This document shows positions 1 through 8,076 of a stretch of 64,000 bases of DNA, in pieces. Numbering within the stretch: the first letter of the stretch is position 1; each line of letters opens with the position of its first letter. The stretch is taken from NCBI RefSeq assembly GCF_014174165.1, contig NZ_JABEQN010000021.1, forward strand, positions 1 to 64,000, given 5' to 3'. The position numbers and the translations under genes were made by a program. The notes below the pieces were generated by a model. It saw only the letters and a program-made list of their open reading frames with translations, was not told where the DNA came from and made no database searches. The stretch is from Gluconacetobacter dulcium (lineage in GTDB: Bacteria > Pseudomonadota > Alphaproteobacteria > Acetobacterales > Acetobacteraceae).

Positions 1-155
1 CCGCGTCCCGCCGCGTGCCTGCGCTCATCGCCATGCGCGATAGGATGCGCGCCAAGGGCAAGGCACCCAAGACCATCCTTATCGCCATCGCACGCCAGCT
101 TCTCGTCATCCCCAATGCCATGATCCAGAAAGGTCAGACTTTGCAGATCACATGA
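1..155 (+). CDS. IS110-family transposase, C-terminal end (cut by window edge)
   Basis: The window opens inside this reading frame, which runs to a TGA at 153-155, so only about the last 50 residues are visible. They form the basic C-terminal tail typical of IS110/IS116/IS902 transposases, including AKGKAPKTILIAIARQLLV followed by NAMI. IS110 enzymes are DEDD-type recombinases that move circular IS intermediates without long terminal repeats. The catalytic domain lies outside the window, so intactness cannot be judged. About 90 bases with no recognisable gene separate it from the next gene. Confidence 0.7.
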   Translation, partial: ASRRVPALIAMRDRMRAKGKAPKTILIAIARQLLVIPNAMIQKGQTLQIT

Positions 156-246
156 TCAACACAGTTGCCCCCAAGCGGTCATGTAGCCCGATCATCACAC
201 CACGGAAAATGGGCACCGACCATCCGAGCCCATTTCCGCCCCAAAC

Positions 247-1062
247 TCAGAAATCCGGCATCGTCGGCGCCAGCAAGCCGCCAATCCGCAACGGTGCCAT
301 CCGACGAGCCAACCCGGTAGCATCATCGGTTTCCACCATCATGCCCGCCACCGTCGCCACCCCTTCAGCCGGCTGCAACCGCTCGCCGGGCATCCGCCGC
401 AGAAAGCGCGCGATCGCCGCATCCTTGCCCATGCCGATCACGCTGTCATAATCGCCGCACATGCCCGCATCGGTCTGATAGGCCGTGCCGGCGGGCAGAA
501 TGCGGTGGTCGGCCGTAGGCGTATGAGTATGGGTGCCCACCACCAGCGAAGCCCGGCCATCCAGCACATGCCCCATCGCCCATTTCTCGCTCGACGCCTC
601 GGCGTGGATATCCACCACCACCGCATGCACCGTCACCCCCAGGCGATGCCGCGCCATGATGTCGGTCACAGCGCGAAACGGATCGTCCAGCGCCTCCATG
701 AACTGGCGCCCCATGACGTTGATCACCAACGCCTTGCGCCCATCCACCAGTTCCACCACCACGCTGCCCTGCCCCGGCGTGCCGGGCGGATAATTGGCCG
801 GGCGAATAATGCGCGGCTCCGCATCGATCTGGCCAACGAGGTCCTTGCGATCCCACGCATGGTTCCCCAGCGTCACGACATCGACGCCGGCCGCGAACAG
901 ATCGCGGGCAATGGCCAGTGAAAGACCGAACCCATGGCTGGCATTCTCACCGTTCACCACCACCAGGTCCAGGCGCAGGTCCCGCCGCAGATTGGGCACC
1001 ACCTCTGTTACCGCTTCGCGCCCCGTGCGGCCGACAATATCGCCCAGAAACAAGATCCGCAC
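247..1062 (-). CDS. YmdB-like metallophosphoesterase (TIGR00282 family)
   Basis: A 271-residue cytoplasmic calcineurin-like phosphoesterase. The metal-binding motifs appear in order: GDIVGRTGR at the N-terminus, NGENASHG near residue 40, LGNHAWD near 67 and GTHTHTPTAD near 180. Homologues such as Bacillus YmdB hydrolyse 2',3'-cAMP, and the Deinococcus member has been solved with two metals. The length matches the family. It is the last gene of a minus-strand series running from the zapA region through the 6S RNA locus and fau, with an AT-rich palindromic repeat separating it from fau. The exact physiological substrate in this organism is not inferable. Confidence 0.9.
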   Translation of the reverse strand: MRILFLGDIVGRTGREAVTEVVPNLRRDLRLDLVVVNGENASHGFGLSLAIARDLFAAGVDVVTLGNHAWDRKDLVGQIDAEPRIIRPANYPPGTPGQGSVVVELVDGRKALVINVMGRQFMEALDDPFRAVTDIMARHRLGVTVHAVVVDIHAEASSEKWAMGHVLDGRASLVVGTHTHTPTADHRILPAGTAYQTDAGMCGDYDSVIGMGKDAAIARFLRRMPGERLQPAEGVATVAGMMVETDDATGLARRMAPLRIGGLLAPTMPDF

Positions 1063-1096
1063 CCGTCTTTCCTTCTTCCGCTTTGTGCCGTCTCTC

Positions 1097-1217
1097 CTTC
1101 TTTTTCTGAAGAAAAAGAAGCAAAAAGACTTTTATCCGTTTTGGGCAATCGCAAGCCGCACGCAAAAGGCTCCCAAACAGATCAAAAGTTTTTTGGTTCT
1201 TTTTTCCAAAAAAGAAC
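1097..1217. repeat. AT-rich palindromic intergenic repeat, copy 1
   Basis: This element lies between the fau stop and the YmdB-like gene start. The left end is a perfect 10-bp hairpin (CTTCTTTTTC at 1097-1106 with GAAAAAGAAG at 1111-1120). The right end is another perfect 10-bp hairpin (GTTCTTTTTT at 1196-1205 with AAAAAAGAAC at 1208-1217). Inside, AAAAAGACTTTTATC and GATCAAAAGTTTTTT are near-inverted, so the whole element is an imperfect palindrome. A related copy lies at 42944-43040. T-runs on both strands could reduce read-through in the operon. It is far more AT-rich than its surroundings. Confidence 0.75.
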
Positions 1218-1226
1218 GGAAACCCC

Positions 1227-1823
1227 TCACACCCGAATCACGTCCCGTTCCGTCACGATCACCGGCAACGGAACATCATACGGCCCCACCGGCACCGCCG
1301 GCACTTCCTGCGCCGACAGGCCGAAGCCCACCGCCGGCACGCCGGGCAGTTCCGCCAGCGTGCGGTCGTAATACCCGCCCCCATATCCCAGCCGGAACCC
1401 CCGCCTGTCAAAACCCAGCAGCGGAACGAACACCAGATCCGGCCGCGCAACCTCACCATCAGGATGCAGCGTACCAAAACGACCGGAGCACATCGTCGCC
1501 TCCGGGCTCCAGCGATGGAAGCTCAGAGGCTGCCCGCGCGGCGGCGTCCGGGGCAGCAGCACACCGTAACCATCCCCATGCAGGCTGGCGCACAGGCCGC
1601 GCAGATCCACCTCGCCAGGCAACGGCCACACGGCGGCGACACACCTCCCCGGCTTCAGCACGGCGCGAACATGTTCCCGCATCCGGCGGCACAACGCGGC
1701 GCCGGCCTCCGGCGCCGCCATGCGGACACCACGCAAATACCGGCGCAACTCGGCTTTCGCCTCTACCAGCGCGGGCGGATCAGAGGGGGGAAAATCGGAG
1801 ACAGGAATGTGCGGAGCCACCAT
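1227..1823 (-). CDS. fau: 5-formyltetrahydrofolate cyclo-ligase
   Basis: This enzyme makes 5,10-methenyl-THF from 5-formyl-THF with ATP (folate one-carbon metabolism). The family signature GYGGGYYDRTL is clear in the C-terminal half, and the ATP-binding AKAELRRYLR basic stretch is near the N-terminus. The frame is open upstream to an ATG at 1859, but the ATG at 1823 (MVAPHIPVS) is preferred because the longer version would lie inside the 6S RNA. Even this start overlaps the 3' side of the predicted 6S RNA. Bacterial fau/ygfA is often co-transcribed with ssrS, as the arrangement suggests here. The start codon is the uncertain part. Confidence 0.92.
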   Translation of the reverse strand: MVAPHIPVSDFPPSDPPALVEAKAELRRYLRGVRMAAPEAGAALCRRMREHVRAVLKPGRCVAAVWPLPGEVDLRGLCASLHGDGYGVLLPRTPPRGQPLSFHRWSPEATMCSGRFGTLHPDGEVARPDLVFVPLLGFDRRGFRLGYGGGYYDRTLAELPGVPAVGFGLSAQEVPAVPVGPYDVPLPVIVTERDVIRV

Positions 1824-1972
1824 GGCCGTTGGTCTTTCAGCCCTCCCGGACCTGCTCACGCAGGTGGGCGCCAGATAACATGACCAGGATCACGCCAGAG
1901 CCAGCTCCCTAAGGAAGTGCTTATCGGCCCAGGGGTTGAGTTGCCTGACGAACCCGGCAGCCCCGCCCATCC
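1804..1972 (-). ncRNA. ssrS: 6S RNA (ssrS) candidate
   Basis: 6S RNA mimics an open promoter and sequesters sigma70 RNA polymerase. The interval between zapA and fau is its conserved site in many proteobacteria. Here the minus strand folds back on itself: GCGGGGCTGCC (1966-1956) pairs along all 11 positions, with G-U pairs, with GGTGGCTCCGC (1821-1811). The stem extends outward by GGATG against CATTCC with one bulge, giving a closing stem of about 16 bp and a transcript near 165 nt, the expected size. The interior has a central purine/pyrimidine bubble region. The RNA overlaps the 5' end of fau. No covariance search was run, so the ends are approximate. Confidence 0.7.
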
Positions 1973-1975
1973 TAT

Positions 1976-2317
1976 CTAGGGATGTTCGAGCGTCGCCGCA
2001 ATGCTCTCGGCGCGTTCGACCAGCAGGGCAAGCTGCTCGCGCCGCCGATCGTTCTCCACCCGCGCCTGCCGGCCCTCGGCAAGCTGCCGCGCGGTATCCG
2101 CCGGCATCTTCTCGACCGACAGATCATGGATCTCGTCGGCCATCAGCAGGGCCGCGAGCGCCAGGATCCGGGCCTCGCCGCTCTGGCCGCCGATGGCGCG
2201 GATATGCTCGATCCGACGCTCGACCTCCAGCGCCATGGCCTGAAGATGCCGCTCCTGGCCGTCCTTGCAGCCGACGACATAGGCATAGCCGTTGATTCGG
2301 ACCGTAACCTGCGCCAT
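1976..2317 (-). CDS. zapA: cell division protein ZapA
   Basis: A 113-residue ZapA protein, which bundles FtsZ filaments at the division ring. The N-terminus MAQVTVRINGYAY is the family beta-strand start, followed by VGCKDGQERHLQAMA and a long alpha-helical coiled coil from about residue 60 to 110 containing ALAALLMADEIHDL. The length is typical for the family. It starts 3 bases after the stop of a small upstream gene and is followed directly by the 6S RNA and fau, the usual proteobacterial order. Confidence 0.92.
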   Translation of the reverse strand: MAQVTVRINGYAYVVGCKDGQERHLQAMALEVERRIEHIRAIGGQSGEARILALAALLMADEIHDLSVEKMPADTARQLAEGRQARVENDRRREQLALLVERAESIAATLEHP

Positions 2318-2320
2318 GGC

Positions 2321-2560
2321 TCAGCCCTCCCCCATCGCGTCGATATCCTCGTCGGGGCCCAGCACGTCGCGAACCCGCGCGATCAACGCATCGATATTCG
2401 CCGCCAGCGTCTGGAGATCAGGCGCCGCAGCCACCGCCTCATGCCGGCGATCCAAGGCAAAGGCGATACGGTTCAATGCCTGCTCCAGCCGGTCTGCGGG
2501 ATCACTCGCTCCCCAGGCAGCCGGGCTGTCCGATCCTTCAACATGCCCCAAGGTCGTCAT
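2321..2560 (-). CDS. small helical protein upstream of zapA
   Basis: A predicted 79-residue acidic protein beginning MTTLGHVEGSD. The second half (DRLEQALNRIAFALDRR followed by LQTLAANIDALIARVRDVL) is strongly helical with heptad-like hydrophobics, consistent with a short coiled coil. Small genes of this kind, often DUF4164-like, sit immediately upstream of zapA in several alphaproteobacteria, so a role alongside ZapA at the division ring is a reasonable inference. The function is not recognised from sequence. The frame is open further upstream, but the longer version would cross the promoter region shared with the divergent gene at 2711. The Shine-Dalgarno sequence is weak. Confidence 0.65.
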   Translation of the reverse strand: MTTLGHVEGSDSPAAWGASDPADRLEQALNRIAFALDRRHEAVAAAPDLQTLAANIDALIARVRDVLGPDEDIDAMGEG

Positions 2561-2710
2561 TCCCGTCACTCGACGTCTCAATCCCCGCCCGGCTCCGCAT
2601 ATCGGCAGCGTTCCGTCATGCATAACCCGCATGACGCGCATGCCGATCCACTTTTCCGGACAGACACTCACTCTTGAACTGATCGCCCGCACGCGGTTCA
2701 ACGTCAAGCA

Positions 2711-3181
2711 ATGATCCATCCCCCGCCCCCACCGCGCGTCTTCGTCGTCGCCTCGGCGGTGGAGATCCGCGCCGTTCTGGCCGTGCTGCCCGCACAAGAA
2801 ACGCCCGACAGACCGGGCTGCACCCTCCTGTCGCCGGCCGATGCAGGCTGTTTCATGGGGCCCGCCTGGTGGCGCGCATTACTGGCCGAAACCGGCGTCA
2901 CTTTTCCCGCCTTCCTCGATTGCGGCACCGCCGCCGGCCGCGCCGCGGAAGCACTGGGGCTGGGCCTGCGCCACATCGTGCTGCACGGCACCGGGCGCCA
3001 GGCGGACACGATCCACCTGCTCGCCCAATCACTGGGCGCGCGCTGCCTTCCGCACCGTCCGCCTCACCATGTGGTGGGGCCCGCCCCGTCACCGGAACGC
3101 CTGCGGGCCTATCTCTCCGGCATAGATCACCCGCCAATACGCGCCTGCCCCCCTGTCATCACACCGCACGGCACCGTATGA
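2711..3181 (+). CDS. conserved hypothetical protein upstream of thiE-type gene
   Basis: A 156-residue protein with no recognised family. It begins with a proline run ([23 protein letters not shown]) and then shows alternating beta/alpha patterns ([18 protein letters not shown], then HIVLHG) resembling a small Rossmann- or TIM-like fold. No signal peptide or membrane segment is seen. It ends 10 bases before the thiamine-phosphate-synthase gene on the same strand, so the two are probably co-transcribed. A link with thiamine metabolism is only suggested by position. Codon and base use match the neighbours, supporting a real gene. Confidence 0.7.
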   Translation: MIHPPPPPRVFVVASAVEIRAVLAVLPAQETPDRPGCTLLSPADAGCFMGPAWWRALLAETGVTFPAFLDCGTAAGRAAEALGLGLRHIVLHGTGRQADTIHLLAQSLGARCLPHRPPHHVVGPAPSPERLRAYLSGIDHPPIRACPPVITPHGTV

Positions 3182-3191
3182 TCGGCGCACG

Positions 3192-3818
3192 ATGTATGAT
3201 TGCCAGCTTTATCTCGTCACTCCCCCGACCCTCGACCCGGTCGCGTTCGCGCCGGATCTGGCGCGCGCGCTCGATGCCGGCCCGGTCGCCGCCGTGCAGT
3301 TGCGCCTGAAGGACGTACCCGACGATACGATCCTGCGCGCGATCGACATCCTGCGCCCGGTGGCGCAGGAACGCGACGTCGCGTTCATCCTGAACGACCG
3401 GCCCGACCTGGCCTGCCGCAGCGGCTGCGACGGCGCGCATGTCGGCGGTGAGGACATGGATGCCGCCGCCGCCCGCACCCTGCTGGGCGACCGATTGCAA
3501 CTGGGCGTGTCCTGCTACGACAGCCGCGACCTGGCGATGCGCGCGGGCGAAGCCGGGGCGGATTACGTGGCGTTCGGCGCGTTCTTCCCCTCGGTCTCGA
3601 AGGAAACCGACATCCGCGCCTCCGTGGAACTGCTGACATGGTGGAGCACGATGATGGAACTGCCGGTCGTGGCCATCGGCGGCATCACGGCCGATAATTG
3701 CGCGCCCCTGGTACGAGCCGGCGCCGATTTCCTGGCGGTGATCAGCGCCGTCTGGTCGCATCCCGAAGGCCCCGCGGCCGGCGTGCGTGCCATGAACGCG
3801 GCGATAAACGCCGCCTGA
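3192..3818 (+). CDS. thiE: thiamine phosphate synthase family protein
   Basis: A 208-residue TIM barrel of the ThiE family, which joins HMP pyrophosphate to thiazole phosphate. Visible family elements are VQLRLKD near residue 36, [22 protein letters not shown] (written here in two parts: FILNDRPD near 65, then GAHVGGED near 82), [17 protein letters not shown] near 120 and PVVAIGGIT near 160. The usual STHS segment after the phosphate loop is replaced by SCYD, seen in divergent alphaproteobacterial copies. No other thi gene is nearby. Assignment to the family is secure, but a strict ThiE function is less so. Confidence 0.85.
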   Translation: MYDCQLYLVTPPTLDPVAFAPDLARALDAGPVAAVQLRLKDVPDDTILRAIDILRPVAQERDVAFILNDRPDLACRSGCDGAHVGGEDMDAAAARTLLGDRLQLGVSCYDSRDLAMRAGEAGADYVAFGAFFPSVSKETDIRASVELLTWWSTMMELPVVAIGGITADNCAPLVRAGADFLAVISAVWSHPEGPAAGVRAMNAAINAA

Positions 3819-3860
3819 AAGCCGGTAGAGGCCAGAAACAGAAGCCGCTGGCGCTCAGGC

Positions 3861-4532
3861 TCAGGCAGGCGCCAGCAGCGAACTGGTCAGATACAGCACG
3901 CCGTTGGATTGCGGCACACCGTCAATCCAGATCGGCGCCACCCGCCCGGCCCCGTCCGACAACACCAGCCGTCCCGCCGCATCCCGCCCGACCAGCACCG
4001 TCCCGCCGGCAACCGTCGGCAGGCTGACCCGGTTGCCGGGCGTCTCGGCGACCAACTGGCGCAGACGCGCCGCCGGATACGCACCGCGCACGATGCTGTA
4101 GGCGAGCGCCTGTCGCAGCACCGCCGGGGCCGGTATCCCGCCCGAGGGCGCGGCTCCATGCGCGAACTGCTCCATCGGCAGGTTGGGCACGGCAAACACG
4201 GTAAACGGCCCGGCCTCGCGCAAGGGCGCCATCATCCCGGCGAGGTCCAAAGCCCGCGTGTAATCAGCCAGTTCGATACTGCCGCGCAGGCTCTCGTTCA
4301 GGGGCCGGTCGCGATAGACCGGCGTATCGGGCGCGCCATAGGCCACCCGACTGTCCGGCCGCCCCTGATCCAGCGCCGGCGTGTAACTATGTTCGACCGA
4401 AATGGTGGGGATGGCCGCCGCCCGGCTGTCGCCGCGCACCAGAAAGGCGTCCTGGCGCGAAGCCGGCGCACACGCCACGACCGAGCACGCCATCAGGCAG
4501 ACCGTCACACTGCGCGGCACACGCATTCCCAC
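3861..4532 (-). CDS. fasciclin-domain lipoprotein
   Basis: A 223-residue exported lipoprotein. The N-terminus has a basic start, a hydrophobic stretch and a lipobox ending SVVAC, so Cys at about residue 21 would be lipidated. From about residue 85 onward there is one FAS1 (fasciclin/BIgH3) domain: the H1-like segment GPFTVFAVPNLPMEQF and the H2-like C-terminus with IDGVPQSNGVLYLTSSLL. FAS1 domains mediate adhesion or envelope association. It is followed in the same direction by another lipoprotein gene upstream (4590-5030), suggesting an envelope pair. The specific ligand is unknown. Confidence 0.85.
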   Translation of the reverse strand: MGMRVPRSVTVCLMACSVVACAPASRQDAFLVRGDSRAAAIPTISVEHSYTPALDQGRPDSRVAYGAPDTPVYRDRPLNESLRGSIELADYTRALDLAGMMAPLREAGPFTVFAVPNLPMEQFAHGAAPSGGIPAPAVLRQALAYSIVRGAYPAARLRQLVAETPGNRVSLPTVAGGTVLVGRDAAGRLVLSDGAGRVAPIWIDGVPQSNGVLYLTSSLLAPA

Positions 4533-4589
4533 CCCCTCGCGGGGCGAACCAGCGCCACCCCGTCGTCATGCCGCCTCAGCGGGCGGCGA

Positions 4590-5030
4590 TCAGCATCCAT
4601 CTCCGCGCATCGTCCAGCCCGATACGCGGCCGGCGATAATCTCGAACGTCGTCTGGCAGGTGCTGGTATAGACGGTACCGCCCATGCCACCCCAGCCGCC
4701 GCCCCAACCGGGGCCGCCCCAGCCACCACCCCAGCCGCCTCCCCAGCCACCGCCCCAACCGCCCCAGCCGCCGCCCCAGCCAGGACCACCGCCCCAACCC
4801 CAGCCCCAGCCTCCGGCACCGGGCGAGTAGTTGGTTTCGCTGTCGATATAAGCCAGGAAATTATGACCCTGGGCCTCATACGAGCGCGTGGGCACGCCGA
4901 AGGTGCGGATCACGTCCACTTCACCCCGGCCAACCATCGAGTTGAGCAGCTTCCGCTGCTCGGGAGAGGGAACCTCACACGCCGTCAGGGCGAGCAGGAC
5001 AGCCAGCGGTAGGAGCGAGAGGTATTTCAT
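4590..5030 (-). CDS. Gly/Trp-repeat outer-membrane lipoprotein
   Basis: A 146-residue lipoprotein with a clear signal peptide and lipobox (LLALTAC, Cys at about 18). Residues 25-65 (RKLLNSMVGRGEVDVIRTFG, then VPTRSYEAQG) resemble the SmpA/BamE-type small fold. They are followed from about 72 to 118 by a low-complexity block made almost only of Gly and Trp with occasional Pro (units such as GGWGGGW). The C-terminus has a short conserved-looking cap (YTSTCQTTFEI... GDGC) with two Cys that could form a disulphide. The repeat is encoded by GC-rich tandem codons and may vary in length between strains. Function unknown. Confidence 0.8.
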   Translation of the reverse strand: MKYLSLLPLAVLLALTACEVPSPEQRKLLNSMVGRGEVDVIRTFGVPTRSYEAQGHNFLAYIDSETNYSPGAGGWGWGWGGGPGWGGGWGGWGGGWGGGWGGGWGGPGWGGGWGGMGGTVYTSTCQTTFEIIAGRVSGWTMRGDGC

Positions 5031-5141
5031 GATCCGGGTTACCGATCTACAGGACAGAATTTATCAGGGCGTTAACGTAGCATCATGGCCATGACCTATG
5101 AATTGGGGACGAAATTACAAATATTTCAACCCGTCCCGGCG

Positions 5142-6188
5142 TCAGGCCAGCCATAAAATGTCATTTATGCGGGTCGTCCCCGCCGCCAACATGACCAGCC
5201 GGTCGAATCCCAGCGCAATACCCGCGCAGGGCGGCAGATGCGCCAGCGCCGCCAGCAGCGCCTCGTCCATCGGCCAGTCCAGTTCGGGCACGGCGGCATA
5301 CAGCGCCGCCCGCCGCGTCCGGTCGTCCACGAAGCGCCGGCGCTGCTCGACCGGGTCGGTCAGTTCCTCGAACGCATTCGCCAGTTCCATGCCGGCGGCA
5401 TAAAGCTCGAAACGCAGCGCGGTGCGCGGATCATCCGGATCGCGACGCGCCAGCGCCGCCTGACTGGCCGGCCAGTGGGTCAGAAATGTCGGGCGATCCC
5501 GGCCGATCGCCGGCTCCACCCGCTCCATCAGCAGGCGGAAGAACAGGTCCTCCCAGGTCTCGCCGTCCCGCAGGGCACACCCGGCGGCCATGGCCAGCGC
5601 ACCGGCATCGCCCTCGGTCGGCAACAAATCCACCCCCGCGTGCCGGGCAAAGGCCTCCTGCATCGTCAGGCGCTCGAACGGCCCATCGACCCGCAGGGGC
5701 ACGGAGTCCGCCAGCCCGCCGGGCGGCACGAACACCGGGGGCAGCACGGCGCGCAGCAGCGCCTCGGTCTCGTCCATCAGCGCCGAGAGCGACGCACCGG
5801 GCCGATACCATTCCAGCATGGTGAATTCGGCGGCATGAAGATGGCTACCCTCCTCATTGCGCCAGACCCGCGCCATCTGAAACACCGGCAGCCCGGTCGC
5901 GGCGACGATCCGCTTCATCGCGAATTCGGGGCTGGTGTGCAGGAACAGCGCCTCGCGGGTGCCGTCATGATGCCGCCGTTCGGTGCGGAACACTTTCAGA
6001 TGCACTTCCTCACCCGGCGTCGGCACCGCATAAGGTGTATCGACCTCCAGATAGCCCCGCGCGTCGAAGAAGGCGCGAACCCCACGCGCCACCAGTGCCC
6101 GCCGCCGCAGCAGCGGCAGCCGCCCGGCAATGCGGTCGGGGTCGCGATCCGGCGCGGAAAAAGGGGCAGAACCGCCGCCGTCGGTCAT
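5142..6188 (-). CDS. epmA: elongation factor P--(R)-beta-lysine ligase
   Basis: EpmA (GenX/PoxA) is a class II lysyl-tRNA-synthetase paralogue that attaches (R)-beta-lysine to EF-P. The sequence lacks the anticodon-binding domain, as expected at 348 residues. It shows motif 2 (RVWRNEEGSHLHAAEFTML) and the motif 3 region (GIALGFDRLVMLAAG, then TRINDILW at the C-terminus). The ATG at 6188 is chosen because AGGAG lies 7 bases upstream. An in-frame ATG at 6242 would overlap the divergent epmB. The enzyme pairs functionally with epmB, 47 bp away on the other strand, and efp downstream. Confidence 0.92.
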   Translation of the reverse strand: MTDGGGSAPFSAPDRDPDRIAGRLPLLRRRALVARGVRAFFDARGYLEVDTPYAVPTPGEEVHLKVFRTERRHHDGTREALFLHTSPEFAMKRIVAATGLPVFQMARVWRNEEGSHLHAAEFTMLEWYRPGASLSALMDETEALLRAVLPPVFVPPGGLADSVPLRVDGPFERLTMQEAFARHAGVDLLPTEGDAGALAMAAGCALRDGETWEDLFFRLLMERVEPAIGRDRPTFLTHWPASQAALARRDPDDPRTALRFELYAAGMELANAFEELTDPVEQRRRFVDDRTRRAALYAAVPELDWPMDEALLAALAHLPPCAGIALGFDRLVMLAAGTTRINDILWLA

Positions 6189-6235
6189 GAAGGACTCCTG
6201 TTGCGGGACGAACACCGGTCGAGTAGAGCCAGCCG

Positions 6236-7345
6236 ATGACACGATCGGTCAACCATCCCCAGGACGATTTCACCCCGCCGACGGGCCGGACGCTGCGCGA
6301 CATCCCCGCACTGGTCGCCGCCGGGCTGGTCCCTCCGGATGCCGCCCCGGCGCTGGAAGAGGTGGCCCGGCAATACGCCACCGCCATCCCCCCCGCCTTC
6401 GCCGCGCTGATCGAACGACCCGACGACCCGATCGGCCTGCAAGTCATCCCCGATGCCGCCGAACTGGCCGTCGCCCCCCATGAACACGCGGACCCTATCG
6501 GCGACGACGCCCTGTCGCCGGTGCCCGGCATCGTCCACCGCTACGCCGACCGCGCGCTGCTCAAGCCCCTGCTGGTCTGCCCGCTCTATTGCCGCTTCTG
6601 CTTCCGGCGCGAACATGTCGGCCCCGACGGCGGCGTGCTGGACGACGCCGCCCTGGCCCGCGCGCTGGACTGGCTGCGCGACCACCCCGCCATCCGCGAA
6701 GTGATCCTCACCGGCGGCGACCCGCTGATGCTGTCCCCCCGCCGCCTGCGCCAGATCGTCCAGGCGCTCGACGCCATGCCCCACGTCACGACGATCCGCA
6801 TCCACAGCCGGGTGCCCGTCGCCGACCCCGCCCGCATCACCGACGAACTGGCCGATGCGATGCAGACCGACCGCGCAATGTGGGTGGTCATGCACGCCAA
6901 CCATGCCAGCGAATTCACCCCGGCCGCCCGCGCGGCCCTGCGCCGCATCCAGGCACGGGCGATCCCCATCCTGGGCCAGTCGGTCCTGCTGCGCGGCGTC
7001 AATGACAGCGTGGCGGCGCTGGAGGGGTTGTTCCGCGCGATGGTCGAGGCCAGGGTAAAACCCTATTATCTGCACCAGCTCGACCCCGCCCCCGGCACCG
7101 CGCGCTTCCATGTGCCGATCGCCGAGGGCCAGCGCCTGCTGGCGGGCCTGCGCGGCCGGGTGACGGGCCTCGCATGGCCCACCTACACGCTCGACATTCC
7201 GGGCGGCCACGGCAAGGTGCCGCTGGGGCCGGACTATCTGGAAGCCGGGGAAGACGGCCCCATGGTCCGCGATCCGGCGGGCGGCCGCCACAAACTCGCC
7301 GCTGAATCCGCGCCCAACCTTGCCCTCGGCGCCCGAGAGCGTTAG
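6236..7345 (+). CDS. epmB: EF-P beta-lysylation protein, lysine 2,3-aminomutase
   Basis: A radical SAM, PLP-dependent enzyme of 369 residues that converts L-lysine to (R)-beta-lysine for EF-P modification. The [4Fe-4S] cluster motif CPLYCRFCFRREH lies near residue 115. It is followed by EVILTGGDPLMLSPRRL and the HSRVPVADPARIT segment typical of KamA/EpmB. Its C-terminal part is shorter than clostridial KamA, which fits the EpmB type. It is followed after 39 bases by efp, so the modification enzyme and its target are probably co-expressed, while epmA is divergent next door. Confidence 0.93.
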   Translation: MTRSVNHPQDDFTPPTGRTLRDIPALVAAGLVPPDAAPALEEVARQYATAIPPAFAALIERPDDPIGLQVIPDAAELAVAPHEHADPIGDDALSPVPGIVHRYADRALLKPLLVCPLYCRFCFRREHVGPDGGVLDDAALARALDWLRDHPAIREVILTGGDPLMLSPRRLRQIVQALDAMPHVTTIRIHSRVPVADPARITDELADAMQTDRAMWVVMHANHASEFTPAARAALRRIQARAIPILGQSVLLRGVNDSVAALEGLFRAMVEARVKPYYLHQLDPAPGTARFHVPIAEGQRLLAGLRGRVTGLAWPTYTLDIPGGHGKVPLGPDYLEAGEDGPMVRDPAGGRHKLAAESAPNLALGARER

Positions 7346-7384
7346 AAGCCCGCCTTCCATACCCATAGTCAGACAGGGCCCACC

Positions 7385-7951
7385 ATGAAACAGCAGGCGA
7401 ACCTGATCCGTGCCGGACAGGTCATCGAGCACGAAGGCCGTCGCTGGACCGTCCTGAAGCAGCAGATCATCACCCCCGGCAAGGGCGGCGCCTTCATCCA
7501 GGTGGAGATGCGCGACCTCAAGACGGGCAACAAGACCAACGAACGCTGGCGCACCGCCGACACCGTCGAACGTCTGATGACCGAGGAAAAGGAATACACC
7601 TATTCCTACATGGACGGCGACAACGTCGTGCTGATGGACCCGGAAACGTTCGAGCAGACGCTGATCCCGCTGGACCTCCTGGGCGACCAGGCCCCGTTCC
7701 TGCAGGACAACATGACGCTGGTGATCAACCTGGTCGAGGGCGACCCGGTGGGCGTGCAGCTTCCCGCGCAGGTGACGCTGGAAATCGTCGAGGCCGATCC
7801 GGTCGTGAAGGGCCAGACCGCCAGCTCGTCCTACAAGCCGGCGAAGCTGTCGAACGGCGTCAAGACCATGGTGCCCCCGTTCATCGAAGCCGGCGAGCGT
7901 ATCGTCGTCCGCACGGAAGACGCCAGCTACGTGGAACGCGCGAAGGGCTGA
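7385..7951 (+). CDS. efp: translation elongation factor P
   Basis: EF-P, 188 residues, relieves ribosome stalling at polyproline. Three beta-barrel domains are present: the KOW-like N-terminal domain with the loop TPGKGGAFIQV, whose Lys33 is the expected site of beta-lysylation, then two OB-fold domains ending with the family hallmark PPFIEAGERIVVRTEDASYVER. Lys at the loop tip together with epmA and epmB next door means the lysylated rather than rhamnosylated branch. A strong terminator follows. Several proteins in this window have proline runs (for example at 9006), likely clients. Confidence 0.96.
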   Translation: MKQQANLIRAGQVIEHEGRRWTVLKQQIITPGKGGAFIQVEMRDLKTGNKTNERWRTADTVERLMTEEKEYTYSYMDGDNVVLMDPETFEQTLIPLDLLGDQAPFLQDNMTLVINLVEGDPVGVQLPAQVTLEIVEADPVVKGQTASSSYKPAKLSNGVKTMVPPFIEAGERIVVRTEDASYVERAKG

Positions 7952-7963
7952 AGCCCCCGCGCA

Positions 7964-7997
7964 GCCCCATGGCATGCCCATGGGGCCGCGTTTTTTT
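7964..7997 (+). terminator. intrinsic terminator after efp
   Basis: A perfect 9-bp stem (GCCCCATGG at 7964-7972 with CCATGGGGC at 7978-7986) with a 5-base loop, followed after CGCG by seven T residues. It lies 13 bases after the efp stop codon and would end the epmB-efp transcript. Confidence 0.85.
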
Positions 7998-8076
7998 CGT
8001 TACACAGAACATCTTTGCGTGATGAGGTGGCGTCCCCGTCATCCCGACCCGCTCCAGCCAGACAGGACCGATCGCC

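Noticed and set aside
1097-1217. Possible short proteins with Lys/Phe-rich tails reading across the AT-rich repeat.
   Set aside because: They result from the palindromic repeat sequence itself and recur in copy 2 as read-through artefacts.
4690-4820. Short repeated units near 4.7 kb considered as a CRISPR array or satellite.
   Set aside because: The units are in-frame Gly/Trp codons inside a lipoprotein gene. There are no constant-length spacers and no cas genes.
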